Positions 27,060-35,997 of a stretch of 64,000 nucleotides of DNA are shown piece after piece. The position numbers were made by a program, and so were the translations under genes. Location: assembly GCA_963839475.1 (NCBI GenBank), contig CAWIVH010000001.1:1054001-1118000 (forward strand), in the 5' to 3' direction. Source of the stretch: CAWIVH01 sp963839475. Its GTDB lineage: Bacteria > Acidobacteriota > UBA6911. Position 1 is the stretch's first letter. The number at the start of each line of letters is the position of its first letter. A model generated the notes under the pieces. That model saw nothing but the letters and a program-made list of their open reading frames with translations, was not told the origin of the DNA and searched no databases.

Positions 27060-27142
27060 AGTGTAGTTCGGCGGCTCTTGGGGGCGAAGGCTCCGCCTTT
27101 GCGATGGGAAGGAATAGAATTTCTTTCCGCTCGCCCGCCGGA

Positions 27143-27625
27143 TCAGAGCATAGCACCATTGTTGCGGGCCCGGTAGGCCCGGCCCTTGATGATGAGCTGA
27201 CGCGCCATGGCATACGAGAGCAGCGAAGAGCTCACGGATAGGATGGTAGACCCCAAAAACAGCGGTTTGATCAGCCCCCAGTGTCTCGCCAGCTGGGCCC
27301 AGAAATGGCTATCCCAAATTTGTTTCCAGCCGAAGGTTGGAAGGTCGGTGGCGGGAGGAAAGCCAATAATGATGCCGCCAATATAGGTTGCGGCTGCGTA
27401 AATCGGCACCAGCGTCCAGGGGTTGTTGACAAAAACGCCGATCAAAACCGCCGGGCGGTTCAGTCCGAAAAGAAAAGCCACGAGCAGGCCGAGCAGCGTA
27501 TGAAGGCCAAGAAAGGGGCTGAAGGCGAAAAAAACTCCGACTGAGAAGGCGAGCGCTATCCGCTCCGGCGTGTCTTCCAGATTCAGGAGCTTGCGGAGAT
27601 AATGAGAAACGGCTGCCCGCACCAT
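27143..27625 (-). CDS. DUF2062 family membrane protein
   Basis: The 160-residue protein has a short basic N-terminus, the DUF2062 core VGVFFAFSPFLGLHTLLGLL and NRPAVLIGVFVNNPWT (about 28-75), and a hydrophobic C-terminus (FLGSTILSVSSSLLSYAMAR), giving three to four membrane segments. The family is widespread in Gram-negative bacteria; some members are fused to glycosyltransferases, but the function is unknown. It is followed 83 nt later by the exported TPR gene on the same strand. Confidence 0.87.
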   Translation of the reverse strand: MVRAAVSHYLRKLLNLEDTPERIALAFSVGVFFAFSPFLGLHTLLGLLVAFLFGLNRPAVLIGVFVNNPWTLVPIYAAATYIGGIIIGFPPATDLPTFGWKQIWDSHFWAQLARHWGLIKPLFLGSTILSVSSSLLSYAMARQLIIKGRAYRARNNGAML

Positions 27626-27737
27626 AAGTACACCCGCGGTTGGATCCGCGCAAAAACCTTCTGTTGATTGGGGCGAGAGGTCATCTAGAGGAGTGCCAGG
27701 GGGTCATCCCGCTTCGACGCCGTTCCTATTCGCCGCT

Positions 27738-27905
27738 TCAGTGAACGACGATATCGTACTCACCATCCGAATAATGCACCAAATCAGCCCGTTTGCCTGC
27801 CCATTCCAAGATCTTCGAACGGACGAAGTCGGCCTCCAGGATCCCTTCATTCAAGGCCGACAGTAGTTCTTTCACCCGATAGTCCGATGCGATCTCTGTC
27901 TTCAT
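27738..27905 (-). CDS. Small protein of unknown function
   Basis: The 55-residue product from the ATG at 27905 is acidic and helical: MKTEIASDYRVKELLSALNE, then GILEADFVRSKILEWAGKRA and DLVHYSDGEYDIVVH. A longer form begins at a TTG at 27944. I know no family. It is isolated by about 110 nt on one side and 70 nt on the other. It may belong to a small regulatory or antitoxin-like class, but there is no sequence evidence for that. The coding call is moderate. Confidence 0.45.
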   Translation of the reverse strand: MKTEIASDYRVKELLSALNEGILEADFVRSKILEWAGKRADLVHYSDGEYDIVVH

Positions 27906-27975
27906 AATCAGTCCATCGGCAGCGTCAATTCCATGCTGCCACAATGACTTAGATGCATTTCATCAAAAAAGGTTG

Positions 27976-29010
27976 CTAAAAAGGATGGCGGAAGTGGTCG
28001 AATCCACCCGATTGAAGCGAAACCAACCGGCCATTCTCTTCCATGATCTCTACCAGGCCTGAGGTGGAGGTCAGTTCCCCGATGCGGGACACGGGAGGAA
28101 AGCGGCGGGGCCAGTTCTTTTCGAGCCGGCCGGCATGACGCGGCGATACGCCGAAGAGCAATTCAAAATCCTCACCGCCATGCAGGGCGAGCGAAAGCGG
28201 CTGGCATTTCCATGCGGCAGATGCGGGAAAAACGGGGATACGGTTGGCGGACAGGAGAGCCCCGCATCCGCTGGCGCGGCACAACCTGGCCAAGTCGGTC
28301 GATAACCCGTCGCTGAGATCCATCATGGCGCGTGCCCACCCGGTTACAGCGAGCCATTGCCCCACCTCGCACCTGGGGTGGGGTCTGCGAAATGCCTCCA
28401 GGGCCGCTTTTTCAGCCCGGCTTGTGCCCTTGCGAATCCCTGATTGAAGGAGCGCCAGACCCGCTGCGGACCGGCCGAGGACACCAGTGACATAGATCCA
28501 ATCGCCGGGATGCCCCCCTGAACGGCGAAGGCAGCGACGCTCTGCTGTTTCTCCGATGGCGGTGATCGACACCTGAATTCCTTGCGGGGATCGCGACAGG
28601 TCGCCCCCGATCAAGACCGCTCCGGAAACACCTCCGGCAGCAGCCAATCCTCGGTAAAAAGATGAAATCCAGCGAACCTGGACTTCGCAGGGAAGCGCAA
28701 GCGAAACCGTATAAAAACGGGGCCTGGCCCCCATGGCGGCCAGATCGCTTAGATTGACGGCCAAAGACTTCCATCCCAGCTGGAATGGCGACTGCCACCC
28801 GGGAAGAAAATCGACCCCCTCGACCAGCATGTCCGTGGTCACCACCCAGTCTTCTGCGGCACCGGGGATCCGGAGAACCGCGGCATCGTCACCTATCCCC
28901 TCACGAACCTTTGGATCCGTCGCTGCAAATCTTCTACGCAGCAGGTCGACGATTTTATCCTCTCCTGATAATGGTGAAGCGGCGGTCTTTTTAGTGAGGG
29001 TGGGAGACAT
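27976..29010 (-). CDS. thiL: Thiamine-monophosphate kinase
   Basis: ThiL phosphorylates thiamine monophosphate to the diphosphate cofactor. The 344-residue product shows the PurM/ThiL-fold signatures GIGDDAAVLRIPG, TTDMLVEGVDFLPGW, NLSDLAAMGARPRF, GGDLSRSP and DLSDGLSTDLARLCRASG. It ends with LALHGGEDFELLFGVS. It is 24 nt downstream of nrdR on the same strand, so the two probably share a transcript. Confidence 0.95.
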   Translation of the reverse strand: MSPTLTKKTAASPLSGEDKIVDLLRRRFAATDPKVREGIGDDAAVLRIPGAAEDWVVTTDMLVEGVDFLPGWQSPFQLGWKSLAVNLSDLAAMGARPRFYTVSLALPCEVQVRWISSFYRGLAAAGGVSGAVLIGGDLSRSPQGIQVSITAIGETAERRCLRRSGGHPGDWIYVTGVLGRSAAGLALLQSGIRKGTSRAEKAALEAFRRPHPRCEVGQWLAVTGWARAMMDLSDGLSTDLARLCRASGCGALLSANRIPVFPASAAWKCQPLSLALHGGEDFELLFGVSPRHAGRLEKNWPRRFPPVSRIGELTSTSGLVEIMEENGRLVSLQSGGFDHFRHPF

Positions 29011-29034
29011 ATTCGATCGCCCGGAGATTCGAGC

Positions 29035-29490
29035 CTATTTTTTCTCGAAAAGGTCGTTGATTTCGTTCATGAATTCGGCGACATCGTTGAATTCAAGATA
29101 CACCGAGGCAAATCGAAGGTAGGCTACTTTATCCACTCTGCGCAGTTCCGAGAGGAGGATCTTGCCGATCATGACCGATTCCAGTTCATGTTCGGGGCTC
29201 TCTTGAACCCTGGCTTCGACCTGGTCGACAATTTTTTCCAGCTGGGTCAAGCTGACCGGCCGCTTTTCGCAGGCTTTCAACAGGCCGTTGAGAATCTTGC
29301 TGCGATCGAATTTCTCACGCCCGCCATCTTTTTTGACCACCATGTAGGGGACTTCATCAATCCGCTCATAGCTGGTAAAGCGGCGGCCGCAGCTCAGGCA
29401 TTGGCGGCGGCGGCGGATGGAGTCCCCATCCCGGCTTTCCCGGGAATCCACGACGCGGTCTTTGATAAATCCACAGAAGGGACACTTCAT
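29035..29490 (-). CDS. nrdR: Transcriptional repressor NrdR
   Basis: NrdR represses ribonucleotide reductase genes in response to dATP/ATP. The 151-residue product has the N-terminal zinc ribbon (MKCPFCG and CLSCGRRFTSYERID) and an ATP-cone domain (VVKKDGGREKFDRSKILNGL, about 49-68). I prefer the ATG at 29490 to an upstream GTG at 29496. No nrdA/nrdB gene is in view. Confidence 0.95.
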   Translation of the reverse strand: MKCPFCGFIKDRVVDSRESRDGDSIRRRRQCLSCGRRFTSYERIDEVPYMVVKKDGGREKFDRSKILNGLLKACEKRPVSLTQLEKIVDQVEARVQESPEHELESVMIGKILLSELRRVDKVAYLRFASVYLEFNDVAEFMNEINDLFEKK

Positions 29491-29832
29491 GGGCACAAAC
29501 CCCTATGGCACGCAAACGCTCAATTCCAAAGAGCTTACTTGAATAAATAGGAATTCTCCCAAAAGGTCAAGCACAAAGCAGGCCCGAAGAATGGCATGCT
29601 GGATAAATCTGCAAAGCCTCCCGGGGAGGCGAAAAGAATAATCCAAATGCCGGGAGGTCTTGGGGCCCTTGTGCTCAAGCGCGCTTGGCAGACTTTCATC
29701 GGTCGGGAATTGTGTCGGTTTAACCGATTGGTGATAAAGTACGCTGGAGCGCGGATTTCTTTTTTTGAACTTTAGCCCAAGCCCCTTCGTTTCCTGTTGT
29801 GAAAGAGGGGGTTGGAGAGAAGGAGTGGGTGA
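29491..29832. promoter_or_regulatory. Divergent intergenic region with palindromes between nrdR and the ECF sigma gene
   Basis: The 342-nt gap holds no gene that I can support. It contains a G+C-rich hairpin GCCTCCCGGGGAGGC (29616-29630) and the odd-length palindrome TCGGTTTAACCGA near 29714. A sequence resembling an ECF promoter also appears (TGAACTTT near 29764, about 16 nt before CGTTT), upstream of the sigma-factor start. If real it would make the sigma operon self-activating. That reading is only suggestive. Confidence 0.4.
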
Positions 29833-30411
29833 GTGCTCTCGAGCGATGAAAAACTTGTAGAGCGCTGTCTTCAAGGGGATGACTCCGCTTGGGAGGGCAT
29901 CGTAAATGCTTATGGGCGAAGGATTTACAATCTCGGCTACCGATACACAGGCCGCACCGACGAGGCCGAGGATCTCACCCAGGAGATTTTTATTCGGATC
30001 TATCAAAACCTCAAGAGCTTCCGCTCGGACGCTGGAAGCTTTCAGAACTGGGTTTTACGGGTTGGGCGCAATCTGATTATTGACAGGTTCCGCCAGGCAA
30101 GGCGGTTCCAGACATCGGCAGGCACAGAAGAGATGGAAACCATGAATCTGGCCGAAGAAAAAATACCCAATCCATTCCGTGCGGCGGAGCAGGCCGAGGC
30201 CGCGCGGTTTTTGAAGGAAGGGCTGAACAAGCTCTCACCGGAGCTGAAAGAAGCTATTGTCCTGAGAGACCTGGAAGGTATGCCTTACCAGGAGATCGCC
30301 GAAATGCTGACAATCCCGGAAGGCACGGTCAAGAGCCGGATCAACCGGGGCAGGCTCGAGTTGGCGAAACTGCTTTCGAAGCGCCGGGCCCAGATCGGTT
30401 TGCAGGTTTAG
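29833..30411 (+). CDS. ECF-subfamily RNA polymerase sigma factor (RpoE-like)
   Basis: The 192-residue protein has sigma region 2 (YRYTGRTDEAEDLTQEIFIR, then NWVLRVGRNLIIDRFRQ) and region 4 with a helix-turn-helix (LKEAIVLRDLEGMPYQEIAE, TIPEGTVKSRINRGR). Region 3 is absent, as in ECF factors. It starts with GTG at 29833 after GAGAAGGAG. It is followed 9 nt later by a zinc-finger anti-sigma gene, the usual pair. It likely controls the envelope cluster downstream; this is inference from position. Confidence 0.93.
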   Translation: MLSSDEKLVERCLQGDDSAWEGIVNAYGRRIYNLGYRYTGRTDEAEDLTQEIFIRIYQNLKSFRSDAGSFQNWVLRVGRNLIIDRFRQARRFQTSAGTEEMETMNLAEEKIPNPFRAAEQAEAARFLKEGLNKLSPELKEAIVLRDLEGMPYQEIAEMLTIPEGTVKSRINRGRLELAKLLSKRRAQIGLQV

Positions 30412-30420
30412 GGGGTAGTC

Positions 30421-31056
30421 ATGGAATGCCCGAATATTGAGGAACGGCTGAGCGAGTATATCGAGCGCTCCCTGCCGGCCGAAGAAATGACTCGGGTGGC
30501 GGATCACGTGCACGAGTGCCGAAATTGTTCAGAGCTGCTCGAAGAGATGCGGATGGTACTGCTGACATGCAAGTCGTTCCCCGCACTGGAGCCGGATACA
30601 GATCTGCTGGAACGGGTGTTGCTGCGCACCAGCGGGCGGCCGCGAACGAGGAGTTGGCGCGAACGGATTCAGGAATACATCCTCCGGCCGATGCTCACGC
30701 CCCGCTTTGCTGCCGGGGCCGTGCTGGCGCTCCTGTTTGTCGGCCTGACGGCCGTCCTGATCAAGCCTCACATGCCTACCGTTGCCTCGCTGGTCTCGCC
30801 GACGGAATGGGTGCACCGGATGGACCGCGGTGTGCAGGGGATTTATGCCGAAGGCCTTAAAGCCTACGACAAGAAGAATGAATGGCAAGCCCAATTTTCT
30901 TTCTTCAAAAACAACGTGTTTCACAAACTCGGCTTCATGATTGAGCAATTGGACGTTCCGGTTCAAACCAACGGTAAACAAAAGTCGGGGGAACCAAGGC
31001 AACAGCGGGAGAAGAGTCCCGGCCAAAAGAGTAGTTTGATGCTGTTGCCTACTTAA
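30421..31056 (+). CDS. Membrane anti-sigma factor with zinc-finger (zf-HC2) domain
   Basis: The 211-residue protein begins with MECPNIEERLSEYIERSL and the zinc-binding pattern H29-x3-C33-x2-C36 (plus C3), the anti-sigma ZAS signature. A single membrane segment lies at about 96-114 (FAAGAVLALLFVGLTAVLI). The periplasmic tail ends in a Gln/Lys-rich stretch. It should hold the neighbouring sigma factor at the membrane and release it on envelope stress. The start has a weak site; the close coupling to the sigma gene supports it. Confidence 0.88.
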   Translation: MECPNIEERLSEYIERSLPAEEMTRVADHVHECRNCSELLEEMRMVLLTCKSFPALEPDTDLLERVLLRTSGRPRTRSWRERIQEYILRPMLTPRFAAGAVLALLFVGLTAVLIKPHMPTVASLVSPTEWVHRMDRGVQGIYAEGLKAYDKKNEWQAQFSFFKNNVFHKLGFMIEQLDVPVQTNGKQKSGEPRQQREKSPGQKSSLMLLPT

Positions 31057-31109
31057 GCGCCGGGATGCGGGCTGCGCGTTCTTGAGAACCGTAGATAAGG
31101 AGAAATCTT

Positions 31110-31745
31110 ATGAAATGCAATTATCATCCAATGGCAGAAGCCGGGGAGTTATGCCGCACCTGCAACAAGTCGCTCTGTCCGGAATGTGCGCACTTGATCA
31201 AGGGCAAACACTATTGCCAGGATTGCCTTGTGCGCGGGGCTGAGTGGGCATCGGCGGTCAAGGAACTGCGCGTTCCTGCCGATTCTCCCAAGCGCGCAGC
31301 CATGTGCTCTCTTATCCCCGGGATGGGCGCCGTCTACAACAACGAGTACCTGAAAGCCATCACTTATTTTGCTGTGTTCGCCTGCCTGGTGATGATGGCA
31401 GACAACATTCACGGCATCTTCGGGTTCGGTTCCTTCGCTTTCCTGGTTTTCACAATCTTTGACTCCTACCGCACGGCGGAAGCCATCACACGCGCGCGCA
31501 TCGAGTCCGCGACGACGACCGTTGACAAAAAGCAGGACAAAACCGTCATCGGCTGGGGGATCTTCCTGATGGTCCTGGGGGTGATCTTCCTGCTGCAGAA
31601 CATAATCCCGTACCACTTCCTCAACAAGATGTGGCCGTTGATGTTCATATTCCTCGGAGGGTACCTGGTTTACCGGTATACGAGGGACCGGCAGGACATG
31701 CCGTCCGAAACAACCAGCCCTTTAACTGACACCAGGCAGATCTGA
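31110..31745 (+). CDS. B-box zinc-finger membrane protein
   Basis: The 211-residue product starts with a B-box-like zinc finger: C3, H6, C15, C18, C23, C26, C36 and C39 (YHPMAEAGELCRTCNKSLCP). Then comes ECAHLIKGKHYCQDC, a short linker, and two hydrophobic regions (TYFAVFACLVMMADNIHGIF and WGIFLMVLGVIFLLQNIIPY), the second like the LiaI/DUF5668 membrane module of the next two genes. Ribosome site AAGGAG. It lies in the sigma-led unit and is probably a membrane component of the same response. Confidence 0.85.
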   Translation: MKCNYHPMAEAGELCRTCNKSLCPECAHLIKGKHYCQDCLVRGAEWASAVKELRVPADSPKRAAMCSLIPGMGAVYNNEYLKAITYFAVFACLVMMADNIHGIFGFGSFAFLVFTIFDSYRTAEAITRARIESATTTVDKKQDKTVIGWGIFLMVLGVIFLLQNIIPYHFLNKMWPLMFIFLGGYLVYRYTRDRQDMPSETTSPLTDTRQI

Positions 31746-31759
31746 AGGAGGCGGTTCCC

Positions 31760-31978
31760 ATGTCCCGGCAAACCCGTTCAGGCGTTTTAGTCGCAGGACT
31801 GATCTTGATAGCGATCGGGATTCTCTTCCTGCTCAACAACTTCTACGAGATTTCGGCCTGGCGGCTGCTGGCCCGCTACTGGCCCATCCTGCTCATCATC
31901 GTCGGGTTGCGGAAGCTTTATGGTTACATCACCTGGCAGGAGAATCCTCCCGCCTTGGACCAGCCCGTGAAGGAGTGA
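31760..31978 (+). CDS. Small LiaI/DUF5668-like membrane protein
   Basis: The 72-residue protein has two transmembrane helices (VLVAGLILIAIGILFLLNNF and YWPILLIIVGLRKLYGYI) with the RYWPILLIxxGL pattern of LiaI/LiaF-type N-terminal membrane modules. AAGGAGG precedes the start ATG. It is separated by 14 nt from the upstream gene and 3 nt from the next, so it is firmly in the operon. Confidence 0.85.
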   Translation: MSRQTRSGVLVAGLILIAIGILFLLNNFYEISAWRLLARYWPILLIIVGLRKLYGYITWQENPPALDQPVKE

Positions 31979-31981
31979 ATC

Positions 31982-33700
31982 ATGTCCAGGAATAAAAGGC
32001 GTCCATCATTGCTGGGAGCGCTGCTCTGGATCGGATTGGGAGTGGTGTTCCTCCTGCGCAATTTCAACATCGGCCCTGATTTCTGGTCGATGGCAGGCCG
32101 CTATTGGCCCATCCTCCTGATCTTGCTCGGCCTCGGTAAGGTCATCGATTATTACCGTCAGAAAGAGGGAGTATCCATCCGGATTGGCGAGGTGTTCGGA
32201 ATCCTTTTCCTGCTTCTAATCGGCAGCTTTTTCACGAAGGTGTCCAACACAAACTTCGGCCGCATCATCAGCGAAATGCCCATCCAGATCGGAGACGCCT
32301 CCGTGCGCCCGGGCCACTGGATCGGGAACTCCTATTCCTATAGCGAAGAGGCTTCCTACCCGGTATCGGCTGGCACCGCTCTCCGGATCGAGAATTCCTA
32401 CGGGCAAGTGTCGGTATCTCCCGGAAGTGATGGCGAAGTTCGTGTGCGCCTGCGCAAGGTCATCTACCAGAGTGATGAAACGCGCGCCAAGAGCGTGGCC
32501 GGGGAGATCAAACTCGAAGGCGGAGCCGAAGCGCAAGGCGAGCCTGCAGCTCCCCTCAAAGCCGAGGCGGATCCGGCGAAGGGGAAAACTGAATCGGTAT
32601 TTGTAGTGCGTACAAACCGGGAAAGCTTGAGCCCCAAAGATTACCGGTTCAACACGGAGATGGAAGTTTTCGTCCCCAGGAAGGCAAAAATCACGGTCAG
32701 GAATTCTTTCGGTGAACTCCGGGCCGTGAACCTCGACGGAAACATCGATCTGGCGACCACTCACGATACGCTGGAAGTGCACGATTGCACCGGCGACGTG
32801 ATGGCTAACAATCGCTACGCTGCGACCCGCCTGATCAATATTTCAGGCAACGCCAAGATCGAAGCGCGCGGCCGGGTCTACCTCGAAACGGTCAAAGGCA
32901 GCGTGGAAGTGCGCAATGAATACGCGCCCATCGACGTACGTGAAGTGAACGGAACCCTCACCCTGTCGAATACCGATAGCAACATTTCGATTGAAAAAAT
33001 CCAGAAGGCTGTCGTGATCGATGCCCCAGGCTGCCAGGTAGTGGCTCGGGATCTTGGAGCCACTCTGAAACTCAACACCAGCCACAAACGGGTGCAGATT
33101 ACAGACGTGGCTTCCAATGTGACCCTCGATACGCGGTACGCCAATATCACGCTCAAGGGCATTAAGGGCAGCGTGGATATGGCCTCTAATTCCGATCGCA
33201 TCAACATTGATGACGTGAGCGGATACCTCAAAGTGAAGGGGGAAGGCTCCGGCGTGCAGGCTAATTCCGTGGTCGGGCCGATTGAAGTCGTTACAACGCG
33301 CAAAGACGTGTCGATCAATAATTTTGAAAATGCCTGCACAGTAAGTAATGAATACGGCGAAGTGACGCTTTCCACCGCCACCCTGGGCAAGGGAGATTTG
33401 AATGTCACCAACAAAAACGGCGACATCCAGCTGTTCCTTCCCGACACGGCGACATTCCAGATAGAAGCCACTGCGCGCAACGGGCGGGTCGACTCCGATT
33501 TCTCCGGGCTGGAGCCGGTGGCGGGTCCTGGAGATACAGGCTCGCTCAAAGGTAAGTTTAAAGCCGGCGGACCGAAGATCGTCCTCAACACAGAATATAG
33601 CAACATCCACCTGAGAACACGATCAGGGGTGTACGAATCGAAAAAGCCGGAGGCAGAAGAGCAGCCGAAGTCAGGCAAACAGGGGCGCGTCACAGTTTGA
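31982..33700 (+). CDS. LiaI-like membrane module fused to a DUF4097 beta-solenoid domain
   Basis: The 572-residue protein begins with three hydrophobic segments (LLWIGLGVVFLLRNFNIG; YWPILLILLGLGKVIDYY; FGILFLLLIGSFF). A short extracytoplasmic linker is followed by a long DUF4097-type repetitive beta-structure from about 145 to 550, with many short alternating motifs such as KVTNKNG or IRNEYGPI-like turns. No catalytic motif is visible. It probably sits in the inner membrane with the beta domain outside. The nearly adjacent stop/start with the 72-residue gene shows one transcript. Confidence 0.85.
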   Translation: MSRNKRRPSLLGALLWIGLGVVFLLRNFNIGPDFWSMAGRYWPILLILLGLGKVIDYYRQKEGVSIRIGEVFGILFLLLIGSFFTKVSNTNFGRIISEMPIQIGDASVRPGHWIGNSYSYSEEASYPVSAGTALRIENSYGQVSVSPGSDGEVRVRLRKVIYQSDETRAKSVAGEIKLEGGAEAQGEPAAPLKAEADPAKGKTESVFVVRTNRESLSPKDYRFNTEMEVFVPRKAKITVRNSFGELRAVNLDGNIDLATTHDTLEVHDCTGDVMANNRYAATRLINISGNAKIEARGRVYLETVKGSVEVRNEYAPIDVREVNGTLTLSNTDSNISIEKIQKAVVIDAPGCQVVARDLGATLKLNTSHKRVQITDVASNVTLDTRYANITLKGIKGSVDMASNSDRINIDDVSGYLKVKGEGSGVQANSVVGPIEVVTTRKDVSINNFENACTVSNEYGEVTLSTATLGKGDLNVTNKNGDIQLFLPDTATFQIEATARNGRVDSDFSGLEPVAGPGDTGSLKGKFKAGGPKIVLNTEYSNIHLRTRSGVYESKKPEAEEQPKSGKQGRVTV

Positions 33701-33766
33701 TGCCCTGAGTCTTCGCCTGGAAGCCTGGCTCGATGGAACAGGCCGTTCTTCGAAAGGAGTGGAACC

Positions 33767-34624
33767 ATGAAACCGTTGGCCCTGTTTACCACAGTTGTCG
33801 CGGCTCTGATGTTCTGCGGGTGCAACATCGAAGAACAAATGCCGGCAGAAATGGTGTCGCTGGTCAAGAGCGAACCCCAGGGGAGCGAGAAATCACTGTC
33901 GGCGGATGTGCGGTTCGACATTGGCTCGCTTGAAATTGCGTCTGAGAAAAATTCGTCGCTCTATTCGGTGGATCTTGAATACAACAAGTCCAGCTATCAG
34001 CCGGAAATACGATTCGAGCCCGGGACGGAAGGGCGCTTCTCATTCAAATTGAGCGGGAACCATAAATCGGGTATAAGCACGAGAAGTCATCAAAACCGGC
34101 TGCGTCTGAACCTGTCCAACAGCCTTCCCCTGAAGCTCGACGTAAACACCGGAGTGGGAGATACGCGGCTTGCGCTCACAGGTCTGAAGGTGGAGCGGTT
34201 GGACCTGGAATGCGGTGTGGGCGGATCCAAGGTCACGGCCTATGAACCCAATCCCGTCGTCTGCGAAGTAGTGCGGATCAAAAACGGCGTCGGTGGCATG
34301 GATGCGATCGGGTTGGGAAATCTCAATTTTCGGGACCTCGAATTTGAAGGCGGCGTCGGCGGTGCGACCCTGGATTTCTCCGGAGCCTGGAAGCAGAACG
34401 CCGAGATCCGGATCCAGGTCGGCGTCGGCGGGGTCAATATGAAATTGCCGCGCGATCTCGGAGTGAAGGTGGAGGCTGAAAAGCATTTCCTGAGCGGTCT
34501 GCATCTGGATGGCTTCAGCAAGCGCGATTCTTATTATTACAGCGAAAACTACGACAAAGCCAAAATCCGGCTATCGGTTCGTGTCGCAACCGGCGTCGGC
34601 GGATTTCGCATCACCTGGATTTAG
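33767..34624 (+). CDS. Lipoprotein with toast-rack/LiaF-like repeats
   Basis: The 285-residue product has a lipoprotein signal peptide (LFTTVVAALMFCGC, lipid Cys near 19). The mature part resembles the LiaF C-terminal 'toast-rack' domain (DUF2154): GVG-type turns recur as TGVGDTRL, CGVGGSKV, NGVGGMDA, GGVGGATL, VGVGGVNM and TGVGGFRI, spaced about 20-40 residues. The start follows GAAAGGAG. It continues the envelope cluster and is likely membrane-anchored in the periplasm. The precise role is unknown. Confidence 0.85.
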   Translation: MKPLALFTTVVAALMFCGCNIEEQMPAEMVSLVKSEPQGSEKSLSADVRFDIGSLEIASEKNSSLYSVDLEYNKSSYQPEIRFEPGTEGRFSFKLSGNHKSGISTRSHQNRLRLNLSNSLPLKLDVNTGVGDTRLALTGLKVERLDLECGVGGSKVTAYEPNPVVCEVVRIKNGVGGMDAIGLGNLNFRDLEFEGGVGGATLDFSGAWKQNAEIRIQVGVGGVNMKLPRDLGVKVEAEKHFLSGLHLDGFSKRDSYYYSENYDKAKIRLSVRVATGVGGFRITWI

Positions 34625-34659
34625 CTTCCTCCTGTTCCAAAGTCCGCGGGTGAAACCTG

Positions 34660-34735
34660 GGCCGCGAGGACCTCAGGGGCCACAAAGAAAAAACATTCTC
34701 TTTGTGGCCTTTGGGGGCTTCGCGGTTTAGTCTTT
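34660..34735. repeat. Intergenic palindromic repeat, copy 2 (ccacaaag ... ctttgtggcctttgggggcttcgcgg)
   Basis: The stem GGCCACAAAGA (about 34678-34688) pairs with TCTTTGTGGCC, with outer pairing of gccgcgagg and cttcgcggt. It is related to the repeat at 9933-10008. On the plus strand it could terminate the lipoprotein transcript; no long T-tract follows. Confidence 0.7.
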
Positions 34736-34770
34736 TAAGGGGATTCTCGAGCGGACTTTGGGAGGTTGAA

Positions 34771-35952
34771 ATGACCATCGCGATCACGTCCGGCCTGCCG
34801 GCCTTCCAGCAATGCTCCAGGTATCTGCCCGTCTTCATCTTCCTTCTGGCCTTTGGCCCGAGTGCAGGCGCGCAGAAACGTGCCCGTGAATTCGGAATCT
34901 ATCCCGGGATTCTGAACACCGGACCGCTCAACGCCATAACCGATGTAGCGGGAGTCAAAGTCGGACAGGTGACACTCATCGTCGGCGACAATGTGAGAAC
35001 GGGAGTGACCGCGATTGTTCCGCATGCCGGCAATCTTTTTCAGGAAAAGGTTCCTGCAGCCATTTTCGTCGGGAACGGCTTCGGAAAGCTTGCCGGGTTC
35101 ACGCAGGTGGAGGAACTGGGCAACATCGAAACACCGATCGTCCTGACCAATACCCTCAGTGTCTCCGAAGGGATCGCGGGCATCCTCGACTACTCCCTCG
35201 CCCAGGCGGGAAATGAGCAGGTGCGCTCCGTCAATGCCGTGGTGGGCGAGACAAATGACGGCGGGCTGAACGACATCCGGGGGCGCCATGTGACGCGCGC
35301 CCATGTGCTGGAAGCCATTCGCGCCGCCCAAACCGGCCCGGTTGCGGAAGGATCGGTCGGTGCCGGGACCGGAACCGTATGTTACGGCTTTAAAGGAGGT
35401 ATCGGTACCTCTTCCCGTTTGTTGCCGAAGGCGCTGGGAGGCTATACCGTCGGCGTTCTGGTCCAAACCAATTTCGGCGGCGTGCTCCAGGTCAACGGAT
35501 CGCCCGTGGGTCGCGAACTGGGGAAATACTATCTGCGGGGACTCGAAGGCGAATCCGCCGACGGTTCATGCATGATCGTTGTCGCCACCGATGCACCGCT
35601 TGATTCCAGAAACCTCAAGCGGCTTGCCGCACGAGCAGTCGCCGGTCTGGCGCGCACGGGATCATCCTTCAGCAACGGCAGCGGCGACTACGCAATCGCT
35701 TTCTCGGCGGCACAGGCCTGCCGCATTCCCTTCAACTCCGAAGCCAGGGTTCTCACGGTGCCGTTCCTGCACAACGACGCCATGTCGCCCGTTTTCCAGG
35801 CCGCGCTCGAAGCGACCGAAGAAGCCGTCTACAACTCGCTCTTCATGGCGGCGTCCATGACGGGCGTCGGTGGAACCAGGGTTGAAGCAATTCCCATGGA
35901 TAAAGTCGTCGAGATTTGCCGCCGATACAACGCGGTACGGAAACCCAAGTAA
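34771..35952 (+). CDS. P1-family (DmpA-like) N-terminal nucleophile aminopeptidase
   Basis: The product from ATG 34771 is about 393 residues with a signal peptide (YLPVFIFLLAFGPSAGAQ). It shows the P1 family hallmarks: NAITDVAGVKVGQVTL, PAAIFVGNGFGKLAGFTQVE, and the autocleavage region ESADGSCMIVVATDAPLDSR with the catalytic Ser after Gly. DmpA/BapA enzymes cleave peptides with D-Ala or beta-Ala at the N-terminus and mature by self-cleavage. Ribosome site GGGAGG. It lies in the envelope cluster but after the repeat, so it may have its own promoter. Confidence 0.92.
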   Translation: MTIAITSGLPAFQQCSRYLPVFIFLLAFGPSAGAQKRAREFGIYPGILNTGPLNAITDVAGVKVGQVTLIVGDNVRTGVTAIVPHAGNLFQEKVPAAIFVGNGFGKLAGFTQVEELGNIETPIVLTNTLSVSEGIAGILDYSLAQAGNEQVRSVNAVVGETNDGGLNDIRGRHVTRAHVLEAIRAAQTGPVAEGSVGAGTGTVCYGFKGGIGTSSRLLPKALGGYTVGVLVQTNFGGVLQVNGSPVGRELGKYYLRGLEGESADGSCMIVVATDAPLDSRNLKRLAARAVAGLARTGSSFSNGSGDYAIAFSAAQACRIPFNSEARVLTVPFLHNDAMSPVFQAALEATEEAVYNSLFMAASMTGVGGTRVEAIPMDKVVEICRRYNAVRKPK

Positions 35953-35997
35953 AGACGCTTGTGGCGGGTCTGATTCCGGATGGGGGAGCAGTGCTCT